Below, piece by piece: positions 1 to 57,900 of a stretch of 64,000 bases of DNA. Source of the stretch: Aquila chrysaetos chrysaetos (Eukaryota; Chordata; Aves; Accipitriformes; Accipitridae); contig NC_044024.1 of the NCBI RefSeq assembly GCF_900496995.4, forward strand, positions 186,001 to 250,000. Reading direction: 5' to 3'. The stretch's first letter is position 1; each line of letters begins with the position of its first letter. Made by a program: the position numbers and the translations under genes. The notes under the pieces are model-generated. The model was not told the origin of the DNA. It did no database searches and saw nothing but the letters and a program-made list of their open reading frames with translations.

Positions 1-3000
1 TCAAGCATGTTTATAAGAAAAAGAAAGTGGTGATGTTTGAACATCAGCACCTGTAGGCAGGTTCTGTCTTGATGGCTGTCTCAGGACTTCCGAAGAAATG
101 AGGTTTGTTATTGCTGTCGCTGTAGAACTCTCATTTTCCTGTTCACTGCTTTCCACCCCCATAAAACAAGCTCTTCATTTCCTCTTCCACCCATTCTTTC
201 CTTCTTTGCTTTCTACAGCAACACAGAATGACTTACTAGTCAGAGATTGTCCTTGGAATGTTTTTTGAGAATATTTTTCAGGGGTTCTGGTTAATGAGGT
301 TTAGGAGAACACCAGAATCCAGAAGTTTATTTGATTAGAAAAAATAGAGGGATAGGAATGTATAACTTATATTGGCTCTTATGTCATAACGTATTTTTTG
401 GAATAGACATCAATCCCTAGGCAGGGTCCATTTTGCTGCCATCTCAGCACAGCTGCTTTGCTACCTAGTTGATTGGTAACAGTCTCGTTCCTTCAAAGTC
501 AATTGCAAGTAACTTTTAATAACCACTCTGTAGCCAAAACAGTGAGAGTCTGAACCATGCTGAGTGAATAGATCTTTCCTGCCTTGGGCCAGCATCAAAT
601 GTGGCAAGTAGATGACTGGGCACTTGAATTTAGTTAGAACCTTTTTAACTCCTCCAGGAGCCATTTGTGAGGAAGACACTTGGTGATTCACTCATCTCTG
701 TGTATCTGGTCCCTGGCTGGTGTTGAAGCTGGAGCCAAACCATATTGACCTGAAAATCCTTCTCAGAACTGGCTTCTCCCTGGTTCCTATTCAGTAACAC
801 TCAGTTTGGTCTTTCTATGGCCCTTTTTCACCATCTTGGACTCAGCCTGTACACAATTACTCCTGATTATTCCATGCTGAAGCCTTCAGAAAACCCCAGT
901 GTAAGTAAATGCATTCCCAACAGACTCCTGTCCAGCGGTTACCTGTATCAGAGCCATCTGGAGCCTGGTCCTCAGCCCCGGAGGTTGGACTGGGCACTCA
1001 CATTCTCTGGCAGGCATGGAAGGAAACGCCTGGTGGCCTTCATTACAATCTCCGAGTTCCCAGTCTCTGAGTCAGAAAGGCAGTGGCCCTCCCTACATGG
1101 TCATCACACTAGTACCATCATCTTGGCTCCACACCAGCCATCTGAGAAGGAGGCAGAGCAGGAGAGAGGGAGGGATCAGAAAACTCCCAGAAAGCCTGTT
1201 ACTTTGGGGCACTGAAACTGTGAAGATCTTTCCCAAAGATTCCAAGTCGCCTCTCTTTCTGCAGCAAAGCCTATTAGTGTTGCGTGTAAGCCCTTGCTGG
1301 TCTGAGCCCTAGTGAATAAAAGATTTGCTAGATTTTATGCCTACAAAGCTTTGGATAGTCCTGTTAAGAAAGTAAGGTGGATGAAGAACAGTGACAGGTT
1401 TTGTTAGATTTCAGAGCTTTAATTTTTTTTTCTGTCATGGTTTGTTTACAGTGAGGCTTTGCTGGTCTAGACAGCTCTGGTGTGTGTCCCACAGGCTTTG
1501 TGGACTGCCTCAGGGGGTAAAGCGTTGTGGGTAATGCAGTATTTTACCTCTAGTTCCCTGCTTCCAGTATGTTTTTAGTTGACGGTGACTACCATAAAAG
1601 CTTAATGGCCTCTGAGAAATACATATGAATAAGCATGTTTCCTTTTGGATACACATCACACCGTCAAACCTATCAGAATAAATACCTTTGGAGCTACTTT
1701 TTAGTTTAGATATCTTTTCTAAAACTGAGACCCCTAGCTTGATTCCTCCCATCGCCCACAGGAATAATTTCTTTTCACTACTTTGAGATGGAACAGACTG
1801 TGGGACTTACCCCACCTCCTTGCTCTGAGGAGAAGGTGCCAGTGTCAGTCTCCAAAGCTCACATTGTTCCAATTCTGCATAGATCTCAGAGCATTTATTC
1901 GGTAATGCCTTTCACCCAAATGGGCAAAACATATTCCCATTCATTGTTTTGTCCTTGCTAGTTATGTTGTCTGTTACTTGGGCTGTAAACATTTGGAGTG
2001 AGGTCCCAGAATATCCATTAGATTTCCTTTTGTTCCCCCCATTGCTGCAAGCAGTACAAGGTGTAGAAAGCAAGCAACATACAAGCACTTGCTCCTATAT
2101 GGTACATAGAAAAAACAACTGAAGAAGAGCCAATTCTAGCAGATGGGTGGTTCTTACCTTTTCTTCACATGGTCATTGCATACATTGCACACCCTTTGTC
2201 TGGTTTGAAAGTCTCCTCTTTAGTCTCTTCTTGCACAAACACAGCATATCCCCAGACACCAGACACACAGGGTGAGGTGAGTGATGTGGGCCATACAGTG
2301 AGTCATTGTCCCTAGTCCTACCTTCTCCCTTGTTCCTTGCAGGGGCCTCATTGGCAGTGGGGGACTTATATGCTTGAGGGAGCTAGGAACTAGGGCTTTA
2401 CAGAGCATCTAGCAGACTCAAATACCGGGGATTTCCAGGCAGTTCCAGCTATTTCTGCCCTGGGGAATGGACAAGCCAGGAGCTGCGACCATACACTGTA
2501 ATGAGCTCCACTCCTTAACATGGAAATGGCATCGGATAAATGGGGTCACACTTCCAATGGCCCCACCAGCTTCTGCCCTGTTCCATCAGCTGAGTGGGAA
2601 TAGAATTATTCTCAGCCTTTTCAAATTCTGCCTCCCTAGATGTCTGTCCTGGTTTCAGCCAATGTGCTATGCTCTCCCTTTCCTTTGCCCCTCTCATCTG
2701 CACATCTTGAGAATCACTGCAAAAGATTACCCTGATGCTCAAGGCATAAAGGTGTTAAAGAGGCAAGGGTGTTTGGCAGAGAAGGTGCTTTTTACCCCTA
2801 AACACAATCAAACACTAAAATGATCCAAGATCATCATCGAAGGCACCTCACTGTGAACTTGTAGGCATTAATGTCTGAGCAGAAGGAAACTTTAAGAGCA
2901 GGAGAAAGAAGCCTACCTGCTATGCAAAGAATAGCTCATAACCAGACTGGTTGATTTTAAATAGAGGACAGTCCAGGACTGCTGTGTGGTGAAGGTGTAG

Positions 3001-4409
3001 TTCTCATACTATGGTAACAATTTCATTTTGTGCCTCCCTTTGCTTATGTGAATCAAACTAAACTTCTTTCAGCCCTCTGAAATACACCTTCTAGCATGGA
3101 ACACCTTTGCTTTGGGTTTTTTGTTTGTTTGTTTGTTTTTAGCTACATTGCGGCAAGCTGGATGGAATAAGGCCTCTATCTTCTGTCAAAGCTACGCAAA
3201 GGGCAGTTTGTGTTACCCAGCATTAATCAAAAAAGCCTATAGCTGATTAAATGGCCCCTTGTTTAAGTGCTCATGCTAACTAATTCTGGTATTTCAGACC
3301 AAATAATTTACGTGCTTTTTCTGCTTAAAAGAAGGTACTACAAAAGGTTTGATGTGAATGAAACCAAGACAATAATTCTCCAGTGAAATACCTGACCTCC
3401 TCCCAGGAGGATGCTTAATGTCATCCCGGTCTAATCTAATTCTGAAATACTTTAGTATTATTTGGGCTCTGAGCAGTCTGGAAAAAACAGCATTTTTGAG
3501 GTCCTGGGTAATGTTACTCACCTCTACAGCCTCCTCCAGGGAGGATCTTTAGTCAGCTGACACTTTTGCCCCTTGGAATGTCATCCTGCAGTCAGGGTGG
3601 AGAGATAACCCCTGCCTGTGGCTCTTGAGGAATCCACTGATGTGCTTGTTCTCACACATGGCCAGGCAGGGAGGGCTCAGCAAACCCTCTGCTTGATACC
3701 GCTGTCCCTCCTCAGCAGCTGGCAAAGGAGAGGTCTGTGGGGGAGGCAAGATCTTGGTGCAGCACCTCCACAGCAGGAATTCCTCATGACAGTGCAGCTG
3801 GGGCACGAAACGGTTCAAATGTTTCAGATGTCTTGTCCTCCCCGTCCACAGGGAAGGGGAAGAGGAAAGGAAGAAGCAGGAGAGGAAGTAAAGCATAGAG
3901 ACTCATCTGCCTGTCACAGGGAACCCTTGTCTTTCAAAGTGGCATGAATGGTATTTTGTTTGGCTATTGCTACGAGTAATAGAGAAGAAGGACAAGAGAA
4001 GTGGCCGGGGTGAGAAAGAAGCGTCTGTCATGCTGTAGAATTCACTTTGCTTTGTCTCACCCCTTCAGACTGTTTGTAGACTGATGTGGGGTCCATGACT
4101 TTTCTGTGCACACGGCGAACGCCTGGCACACTGTGAGCGGGAATGCAGCTGCTTTGGATTCGATTGTTTCACTGGCATGGGGCTTCGCTTGCATCATGGC
4201 TCCTGTCCTTAGAGCTATGAAGAAAACGTTAGTTTCCTGGATGCTAAACTATGGCTCCTTAAATTTGGCAAAGAAATAGCTAGACTTTCATCATCTGAAG
4301 TTTTATCATCTTTGTGAAAAAGAATGATTAAAGGCTCCAAACAGTTACCACAGTCTTATGAAGAAATTTTGGAACAGAAGTCCCAATAGAAGCACAATCA
4401 GGCTCTCCC

Positions 4410-4435
4410 CATCATATATGATGTTAGCATGCTAA
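4410..4435. repeat. Two directly abutting palindromes (14 bp and 12 bp)
   Basis: Positions 4410-4423 read as a perfect 14-bp palindrome (CATCATATATGATG). Positions 4424-4435 read as a perfect 12-bp palindrome (TTAGCATGCTAA) with no spacer between them. The right side runs on as ATGCTAATGAAG, which contains the octamer variant ATGCTAAT and resembles Oct-1 type binding elements. The palindromes are directly visible; a protein-binding function is inference. Confidence 0.5.
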
Positions 4436-6126
4436 TGAAGAAGTCTCCACAGAGCCACTTGAATGCAGTGAGAAAGCTCACACCTAATATTCCTGGATCC
4501 AAACCTGCCACTGTGGCTGCCCTCTATCATTTGTTAAAAGCATGAGCAACTGCCTTTATTATTCTAGATCTCTTCTGTCAGTATCAATTTCTGTAGGAAA
4601 CAAGTGGAACCTTTTCATGGAGCAGTCTTGTTTGACCTAGTCCAAGAAAGTCTTAATGTGAAAATGAGTCAGAAAAGGAAGAAAACTTTGTAAAATAGGC
4701 TCTTAGGGACACTGCGACTTCTTGTATAGAAAAGTTACACCAATTTACATCAATCCAATTATACTGATGTTTTTTCCTATGCAGACACAGCACAGAGATT
4801 CTAGTTTAGGTGAAACCTGCATATTCAGGTGAAGCAAACAAAGCTTATGGACCCCATTTCCATCTCCTGCTAGGTTGGCACAGGAATAGTTTTATTACTC
4901 TCTGTAGTATTACTCCTAGTATACTCTGGGGTGAGGCAAGGCCTTGTCTCTTACAGACTTCATTTTTCTTTTTTATAGGGTGAGAACTATTCTGCATTTT
5001 CTCTTTCTCACATTATGCTGCATGGTGAGGAAACATCACATTGAAAAGCAAATCAACACATTTTATAAGCCTCTGGTTTAAAAATTATTTGTTTTATATT
5101 ACATATACTTTTACAACAATATTATTCCTTGGGGAAAAAAGAGAAACTTCCTTTCTGCAGATCCTGAGGATTTAATTATGGGTATTTACAAGGCATTTTG
5201 AGATCTTTTGAATGAACTGCAACTTTTAAAGACCTACAAAGTGTTACTATGAATCCGATGTCAATTCTCAACATATCTCAGTTTAATATTAATCCCAGCA
5301 AATTCCTGTGATCAAATTAAAGAAAACAGTTTACTCAGCAGGAGTCTATGCTGAACTGTCTAGTAGAGCTTGGCTTGCTCTCTTCCTATTTTATTCCTGA
5401 ATTTATGTGTTCTCATATTAACACAATCTTCATTTATTCAACATGCTGGGAAAAAACTAGGTATGAAGTACAGCTAGTCTGCATGGTCTTTCCATCAACC
5501 AAGATGTGTTAAAGATCGAAAATGTTTAGCTGATTTGACAAGAAGATACAAATTCAAGAAAAATAGGAAGATAGGTTTCTACTTTGCTTAAAAAATAAGA
5601 CATTAAATTTACTGAGTTCATTTCTTTTCCTTCTTCTGGACACAAGTTGTTAACTTTAAAAAGAATGACTTTTTTTTTTTCCCCTGGGAGAAAATAGGAC
5701 TTGGGTCACTGTTGGACAGTAATGTTCAAAATCCCAAATGAGATGAGATGGCTTCTTCAAATCCCCATGTAAATACTGGACCTTGATTTCCTCCGTCGTG
5801 GTTCCAAACACAGATGGCAGGGGAAGCTTTGGCGAGTGGTCTGCAGCTGGTCCTCGAACTCTTTTCACCCAGGAATTCGATTGCTCATTTACACCATGTG
5901 ATTGCGGTGGTGGCCTCGGAGAAGGCTTGAAGACTAGAGGGGGTTTGCCAGCCCAGCTTCAGGGAGCCTCAGCCCCTTGTGCTGTTGAAGCACCTGGAGC
6001 GGGATGCGTGCTTCCTAGTTAAACAGCTATGAAAACCTTGTATGTGACAGCATGACCGCAGAACGTGCTGAGGCCTGAGGAGACTGTTGGCCGGGCAGCA
6101 CCCCTGAGCTGCACCCCAAGCGTGCA

Positions 6127-6133
6127 TGACTCA
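6127..6133. promoter_or_regulatory. AP-1 consensus TGACTCA upstream of the MSN CpG island
   Basis: The exact 7-bp AP-1 (Fos/Jun) consensus TGACTCA lies about 680 bp before the moesin start codon, just outside the CpG island. A 7-mer can occur by chance, so this is only a candidate site. Confidence 0.25.
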
Positions 6134-6574
6134 GACCGAAGGAGAGACAAAAGGATCCATTGCATGTCAGCGCCGTGGTCTCACTTTGACCCATAACATA
6201 GTGTTATTTTTTAAAATAATGCTTTCAGCAAGGATCAGAAGTCCCACTGACACCCGATGCGCAAATAAATTTCAGCGCTCGGGGCTTTCTTGGCACCCAG
6301 TTCCGGGGGTGCTGGAACCCCCCGGCTTTCGCCTTGCTGGGGCTCTGCCGCCGCCTCCAAGGCCGCTCCCTTCCCAGGCCGCCTCGCAGGGGACCGCTGC
6401 CACGGGGGGGCCTCGAACGCTTCGCCCTCCGCCCGCGGCGAGGCCTCCCGGAGCCTCGGCGGCGACGCCCGGCCCGGCCTCCCCGCGCCGCATGGCCGGG
6501 CCGCGCCCCGCTAAGGAGGCCGGGGCCGGGGCGGGGGTGCCGCAGCTCCAGCCCCGAACGAAGGCAGCCGGGCC

Positions 6575-6712
6575 CGGGAGCGGGGCGGGAACCGGGAGCG
6601 GGAGCAAGAGCGGGAGCGGGAGCGGGAGCAGGGCCGGGCCCGCGAGCGGGGCGGGGAGCGGGGGCGGGGCCGCGCGGGGCGGGGCTTGCGCCGGGGCGGG
6701 CGGGCGGGCGGA
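6575..6712 (+). promoter_or_regulatory. GC-box cluster with GGGAGC hexamer array
   Basis: An imperfect GGGAGC-type hexamer array runs from about 6576 to 6632 and passes directly into several GGGGCGGGG and GGCGGGCGG motifs up to about 6712. These are Sp1/KLF-type sites. The many G-runs on the + strand could form G-quadruplexes. The array sits 100-235 bp before the start codon, so it is a core-promoter candidate. Motifs are seen; factor binding is inferred. Confidence 0.6.
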
Positions 6713-6810
6713 GAGGCGCGGCGCGGAGTCCCGTTAGAAGCAGCGAGGAGCCCACGGAGAGCCCCACCGGCGCAGGAGGAGCGACCTGCCGTGTCCAGTC
6801 CGCCGGGAAG
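6713..6810 (+). other. MSN: Probable moesin 5' UTR
   Basis: This is the segment between the GC-box cluster and the ATG at 6811. The transcription start is not defined by any motif I can see, so the left edge is an estimate. The start-codon context is GGGAAGATGC, with the favoured A at -3. Confidence 0.4.
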
Positions 6811-51957
<45,147 letters not shown>

Positions 51958-53699
51958 ACTCTCCCCTGCACCTGCTGCCCTGCACTCTCTTCTCCTCTCT
52001 TTCCCATCCTCTCCCGTCATTCACTCGTAATCGTGCTACGCTGGAACCACTACAGAAGAGTGACCATGGTCTTATTTATGGAGTTCTGGGCAAATGCTGG
52101 AGTTAAGCAACAGAAGAAAGAATAGTATTTACATCTTCCTGGGGTGGCTTGGGAAAGCAAATGTGTACTGGGGCAAATCTGAAATTGTTTGGCTTTGGGT
52201 GTAGTCTCACTGCATTTAGTTTTTTATTGCTTACTGAAGTGGCTGTGTTGCTGTCCTCTCCTATTGCGTGCGGAGGCCAGCAGATACTTTTACTGAATTA
52301 TGTAAAGTGCTAACAGTTTGACACTGTGCCTTCCTACTAACTTACACAAGCTTCAGTATTAAGCTTAGAAGCCAGGGTCTGATTTCTGACTTAATACAGG
52401 GTCTGAGTCATGTAGTTGAGAAGGGGAGGCTGGAGCCTGGGAAGAAGGGTTGGAGGTAGAATATGGACTTTCTTTCTAAAAGACTAAAGCTTTTGTCCTT
52501 CAAACATAAGCAGACCAAACAGATTCTGTGGCGTTCCTGCTGGTGTTACCTTCTGTTGTTTAATGATGGAACTTTGAATTTCCTAATCATGAGGAGGCAT
52601 TTGGATTTCTTCCACTGATGCAGTGTGGTTTGGAGCCTTGACTTCCCTGCTTTCCAGAAGTTTTGTCTCTGGTAAATGGCTTTGTTCACTGTCATTTGTC
52701 TGACTTGAATGTGATCAGTGAGGCAGGGATAGCTAAAGAACACTGCCTTCCTTCTTGGGTTTGCCAGTGGAAGCCTAAAGGGGTAGGTAGAAACGTAAAA
52801 GACTAAAAATTCCTGTAGCCGTATTTTCCCTTGCTGAACCAGTACATTTCTAGTCATGTGAATAGGATTTCAGGTTTTTCCATAAGAGGCCTTTTAAGCA
52901 CATAGTCATTGGTGCCTTATGACTGTGTATAGATCTACTGTAGCTTAGACGTCTTTAGTTTAAACTAGATGCAATCAAAAAAGTCATCAGCAGCTGGGGA
53001 CCAAAAACTATTCTGTACAAGACTGCATCTCTCTTCCTGGCTTCAAGCAGCATTTGAGGGGAGAGGATCCTGAGATATTTGTCCAATTGCTGCCTTAATC
53101 CTCACTAGCATTCTGCCAGATCCCTGGCTCAAGTGCTTTTCCTTCCCCAGAAGGATGCTTTGCCCCTTTGTAGCTTTGAGAACAGAAGGCTCTGTCTCTT
53201 AGAAATGGGACATTAGTGGTTCTGAGACTGGTCCCGAGAGCTGTTTGTACCAGTTGTTGTAATACCCACCACCTCCTGTCTTCCAAGCTACCCATGCTGT
53301 AGCTACCCAGAATCCTTCCTGCCATTTCTGGGGAGGAAACAGCCATGTATGCTCAGGGTTGAATTGGATTTTGCCTTTTTCCTTCATAGAAGGAAATGTT
53401 AACCTTCAGAAGATGTCTCTTAAAAAGGGATTCCACCTACAATGGAGTCCTGCTTTGCTTTGCCCTCCTTGGATAGCCTGTCCCTATAGGAAGTCATCAG
53501 GCTAGCCTATGATTTATTTTCTTGCCTAGCATGATCCTAAATCTTGTGACTTTCTCAGTTTTGTGGATTCCCCCTTCGTATGGTATCACTGCTAGTGGTG
53601 ATAGAAGGATAACCTCTGAATGCTAGAGCATTTTCAGCTCCCTGCTCTATGGGAAAGGTAAAGGGGGACTGTGCCAAAAAGAATGTTCATGATAGTGTT

Positions 53700-53705
53700 A
53701 ATAAA
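53700..53705 (+). terminator. MSN: Candidate proximal poly(A) signal AATAAA
   Basis: Exact AATAAA about 1.74 kb after the stop codon. It would give the shortest of four possible 3' UTRs. Confidence 0.35.
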
Positions 53706-54237
53706 CTGCAGTATTTCACCAAGAATTCCTTGGGTCACTGGAAACAACCTTACCAGTGCTGTATTATTTTATTTCTTGGAAGCAACACAAGTCTGGAGAT
53801 CCACACAAATACCAACCTCTGTTAGGAGCATAGCTTAGCGTGTTGCTTCTGAACATCCAGATAAGTCATGTAAGAGTCCCTTTCTTTCCCTTGAACACAG
53901 CATGCTTTTGGGGGACACACAACATGGTAAGCTTTTGGTTGGCCAAAAACACATGCTACAGTACTTTGGAAGTCACAAATGAAAGATTGCAGTTAAATTT
54001 GTCAGAAGTGATTTGCATATTTCTATACTGAAGGGTTATTGGCACTGGCTCTACGTGAGTCTTGTTACTGGGGGAACAGACAACCCTTACACTTCTGTTT
54101 GGTGCTTTAAAGCTGGTTCTCGGCACTCTGCTCTGTCCATGGCAACTATTGATGCATTTGGAGGGAGAAAAGCCTTTACTACATTTTAAAAATTTCCTAA
54201 CAAGCTGATGTATGGTGCCTGGAATATGTGTTCAAAT

Positions 54238-54243
54238 AATAAA
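54238..54243 (+). terminator. MSN: Candidate poly(A) signal AATAAA
   Basis: Exact AATAAA in TTCAAATAATAAACCGG, about 2.3 kb after the stop codon. T-rich sequence follows (CCTTTTCTGCTTTGATGGG). Confidence 0.4.
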
Positions 54244-54833
54244 CCGGTAAACCTTTTCTGCTTTGATGGGTCACACAACACTGCTGAGCTCATGTATTAT
54301 GATGCTGGCATGACTTCTGTTTATAGTATTTGTTAATCGTTCTAATTCCAAATGGTCCAATATAGGAATAGAACGGCTTGTGCCAGTGAGTCCACCTAAC
54401 TCTTTGTAGTTGTTTCAGCCCTGCTGCCTTCTTAACCAGTATTATATTCCAGTGGTATCTAATGATATTTGATTTCAATACTTCTAGCTATGCACAATTA
54501 GAAAATATTAGTTATGGGATGGTGGATATGTTTATGGTCTTCCTTCCCTTGGAAATGTATACTGTATTGTAAAGAAATGATATTTTGCAAGAAAACTAAT
54601 GTAAGAAGCTTTCAGTATTACAGTGAGATTTGTAGACACATTTTTTATTTGTTAGATTACAGTGAATTGTTGTTCTTCTCCATGTTCCAGTTTAATTGGA
54701 TAACTACTCCTCTTGGGGGTGGGGGGAGGGAAGTCCTTTAGCAAATTTTTGCTTGGCTTGTTTTTTTCTTGTTTTATTTTTTGTTGCTGTAAATTATGTT
54801 GATGTTTTTTGACCAGTCTTTTTACTGGATTAT

Positions 54834-54839
54834 AATAAA
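54834..54839 (+). terminator. MSN: Candidate poly(A) signal AATAAA
   Basis: Exact AATAAA in TATAATAAAACATC. A T-rich upstream block and a downstream GT-rich element (GGTTGTGG) flank it. Confidence 0.5.
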
Positions 54840-54973
54840 ACATCAATTCCTTAAGGTTGTGGAGTAATTCATGGGTCCACGTGCTTATCTGCAGAGAGAA
54901 CCTTGATATTAAGGCATTTTTTTCCTGTTTGGAGGAGTTGTTAAAATCCATACCCTGTTCTTCATAAAGTGCC

Positions 54974-54979
54974 AATAAA
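54974..54979 (+). terminator. MSN: Distal poly(A) signal AATAAA
   Basis: Exact AATAAA in GCCAATAAAGTTC, followed about 20 bases later by GGTGTCTGGCTGGTT. It is the last such signal before intergenic DNA and the best candidate for the end of the longest mRNA. Confidence 0.6.
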
Positions 54980-54998
54980 GTTCAGAGAAATTCAGCAG

Positions 54999-57900
54999 AT
55001 GGTGTCTGGCTGGTTATTTAAGGCTTGCTTTGAGTCTAGTGCTGTGTCTCCAAGCTAAACAGGTCTGCCAATGTGGTTCCTGAGAGGTCAGCCTTGTAGC
55101 ACTCTTGCAAATAAGGTCTTCCTTGCATACTGAAAAGCAACTGCTTGAATAACATCCATTTCCCCCTCTCCAGCCCTCCAAGCTGTCTGACTGGAGCCAG
55201 TACTGGAATTCACATTTCTTTGTGGAGACACTGAGTATAAATTTATATTGTGTTTAACTTGCAAATGGACTGGTCGAATGGAGGAAGAGGAGCTGCTGTT
55301 GGAACTTGCAACCGGTGAGTGCCTGCAGGGCCGTGCCCAGGCCCACGTACATCCACGACCAGGTTGGTGTGCGGAGCGTGGCCGGGCCTTGATGCTGCTT
55401 CTTGTCCCCTATGTTCTGCTGAGTCTGTCCTGCCCTGACCCCATACTGGGGATTTCAACCCAATTTGATTTGCACCTACCTTGCCGTGGCTATCTGTACC
55501 TGTGTTTCCTGAGGTCTCAGGACTGGGTCCAATGAAGGAAGACCGTTGTTACTGCCAACTTTCTGCTAATGAACTGTGTGATCTTTCTTTGTAGCTGCTT
55601 TCTGTGTGGCTGTGAAGAGGGACTTCGCAGAACCTCTGCCTTATGGTTGCTGCACTACAGAATAAGGCAGAGGTTTCATCAGAATGTGTTAGTGCTTAGA
55701 GATCTGGTGCTGGGGGAGACATGTGAACTTGTCTATAAACAAAACATGAAGTGTGGGGCAATGGAGACTTCTGCCATCCCCACCAGGCTTGGTATGGATC
55801 TAGTTTCCATAGGTGGGTCTTGTTCCTTCCTTTCAGGATTCCAAAAATCTGAACACCACTGGAGGAATTGCATGTCTGCATGAATGCTACTGCAACCTGC
55901 AAGTGAAGATTGCACTGGTCCGGGAAGGTTGCTTTCAAATGGGGTTCTTTCTGCTTTTATTGCCGTTGCTTGTCGATGGATAATACCTTTCAGCTTGTGC
56001 TTAAATTTCTGGAGTCTGAGGACTGTGCTTGCAGCCAGATAACTCTTCTGCGTGAGTGGCCTAGCTTTCTGGCATTCCCTGGCCTGTATCTGTGGAGATT
56101 TAAGAGGCTTAGTAATTCTCCTGTTAGGTATGTCTATATTCAGTTTGTCTTTGAAGAAATGGAAGTGCAAAGCATTAATGGCTGAAGGCTGCTTCTGTGC
56201 AGGACCATGCAGTAAAGAAAAAAAAAAAAAAAAATCTGAAACACCCAATTCTTCTAATCTATTGGAAGGTACTTTGTAGTTTAGAATCAGAAATTTGTAT
56301 TTAATGTTTAGTTTCTGTCGACAGCTTCTGCTGGATTTGCTATTCTGTCTGTGATAATGTTTCAGATCCAGTTTAGGCTACACCTACAAATACTGGGGGC
56401 CCAGATGCTTTTGTCTGTGGGACAGACTGGAGCATAAAGGGTCTCAGAAGAGCTGGGGACCAGAAATGCTGTCTTTTTGCAGGTTCTGAAATGTGGCTGT
56501 TAAGCAGTGCAACTTACTAAGAACTCTAAAGAAAAGCTAAAGTAAAGCTGTAGAGTCAAGTTTTTCTTGAGATGATAAATCTGTCTGGTGGGCTAATGCA
56601 TTTGGCCTAGGATACTTTGTCCTCCTACTCAGAGTCAGTGCAGCTGTAGGTATAAGGCTGTGATTGCTTTTTCCTTCTCTTGTTTTCATGTTCTAAGGAA
56701 GGGAATTTCAGGGGGCTGGTCTGTAAATTCTGATTTGCTTTGATGTAGACAAATCTTGTAAAGACTTCTGTAGGTAGATGACGAGCTTATCAGTTGCTTG
56801 CTCAGGCTAATACATTTGGAGGGAAGCACAGGCATTTTTATTTTTTCAGTGACATGCTGTAAGATTCTCAGTGAACAGATAAACAGGCTTGGTAGCCTTC
56901 CAGCCACTTCCTTTTCTTTCTGTGATGAGCAATAATGAAACGTGAACACCCTCTGATGCCATGGTTATCACTTCAGGTCAATTGTGTAGGATACTGTTAG
57001 TAACTATGGCAACTTAGTAAGGGAACTAGATTAGACTTTTTGCTTTCTACTTATCAAGGTAGGACTCTGCCTTTTGAAAGCACTATCCTCTTGAAATCTG
57101 CTTTGGGTTATGGAACTAGTAGATAGTCTCTGAGACACCGAACAAGATTTGTTCCCTCCTTTCTCATGTTAGCTGGTTCTAGAAGCCTCTATTTCTGTCT
57201 GTAACCTGGCTTCAGACTTGGTGCATCATGCTGCAGTAGCTCTCCATTAAGTTAGCTGCATCTAATAGCTGTTTTCCAATATCTTGCAAAGCTTGATAAT
57301 GCAGTATACAGGGTAAGGTATGATAATCGTAGACAGTTGTATGGCAGCTGCTTGAACATCAACAAAGGCATGCCATATCCCAATGAGAAAGAGAATAACT
57401 GAAGTATGGCTTGTTTGCCCTGTACAATCAGTGTGACTATTTTGGTGAGTGCCAGCTTCGCAGCTATACATAACTCAATCTTGGGCATACAGTCTAATTA
57501 TCTTATACCAGTGTATAATCAGAGCATGTGATAACTGGCAGCGAGCAGCGTAATTCATCTGTGACTGATGTCAACCCATAATTGCTGCATACCCTTATGG
57601 AATTTGACTCCACGTGTGATGTTAATGTCTCCCTTGCAGAAAAATTAACTTACCTGTAAGAAAAAGGATCTGGGCCTTGATGCATCAAATGTTAGGCTGA
57701 GGCTGACTTCTGTCTTGCAGGTCTGCAGCTCTAATTAAAGTGCAGTTTGTGGACAAGGGTGCAGGTCCTTACAACTGAACAATGTCTAAATGAACATCTA
57801 GTGCCAAGTGATGGGTCTCTGAAAGTTACTAGTAATTTCAAGATGGACTTTCTCAAGACAGATGGCAGGATGAAGTGGGTATAGGGAAAAGTGGAGGAAA

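Larger units (their letters stand above)
1..6270. other. Upstream intergenic DNA, no gene recognised
   Basis: This stretch holds no reading frame I can relate to a known protein. The longest open frames are under 135 codons, start at arbitrary places and lack flanking splice structure. Base composition is ordinary to AT-rich, with short homopolymers and a small TTTG run near 3120-3140. It precedes the CpG island and presumably contains distal regulatory DNA for the moesin gene, which is inference. Two abutting palindromes at 4410-4435 and an AP-1 consensus at 6127 are listed separately. Confidence 0.6.
51958..54998 (+). other. MSN: Moesin 3' UTR (about 3 kb, several poly(A) options)
   Basis: No further coding exon follows the TAA. 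AATAAA hexamers occur at 53700, 54238, 54834 and 54974. The last is followed after about 20 bases by a GT-rich stretch (GGTGTCTGGCTGGTT), a good cleavage-site environment, so the longest transcript should end near 54995. The T-rich block 54745-54830 lies just before the 54834 signal. Which end dominates cannot be told from sequence. Confidence 0.7.

Noticed and set aside
817-1215. 132-codon open frame upstream of the gene
   Set aside because: No recognisable homology or splice context, and an overlapping frame at 1016-1312 is equally open.
55733-56248. 171-codon minus-strand frame after MSN
   Set aside because: It begins at a TTG and runs through a poly-A/T tract read as phenylalanines; no homologue or exon structure is visible.
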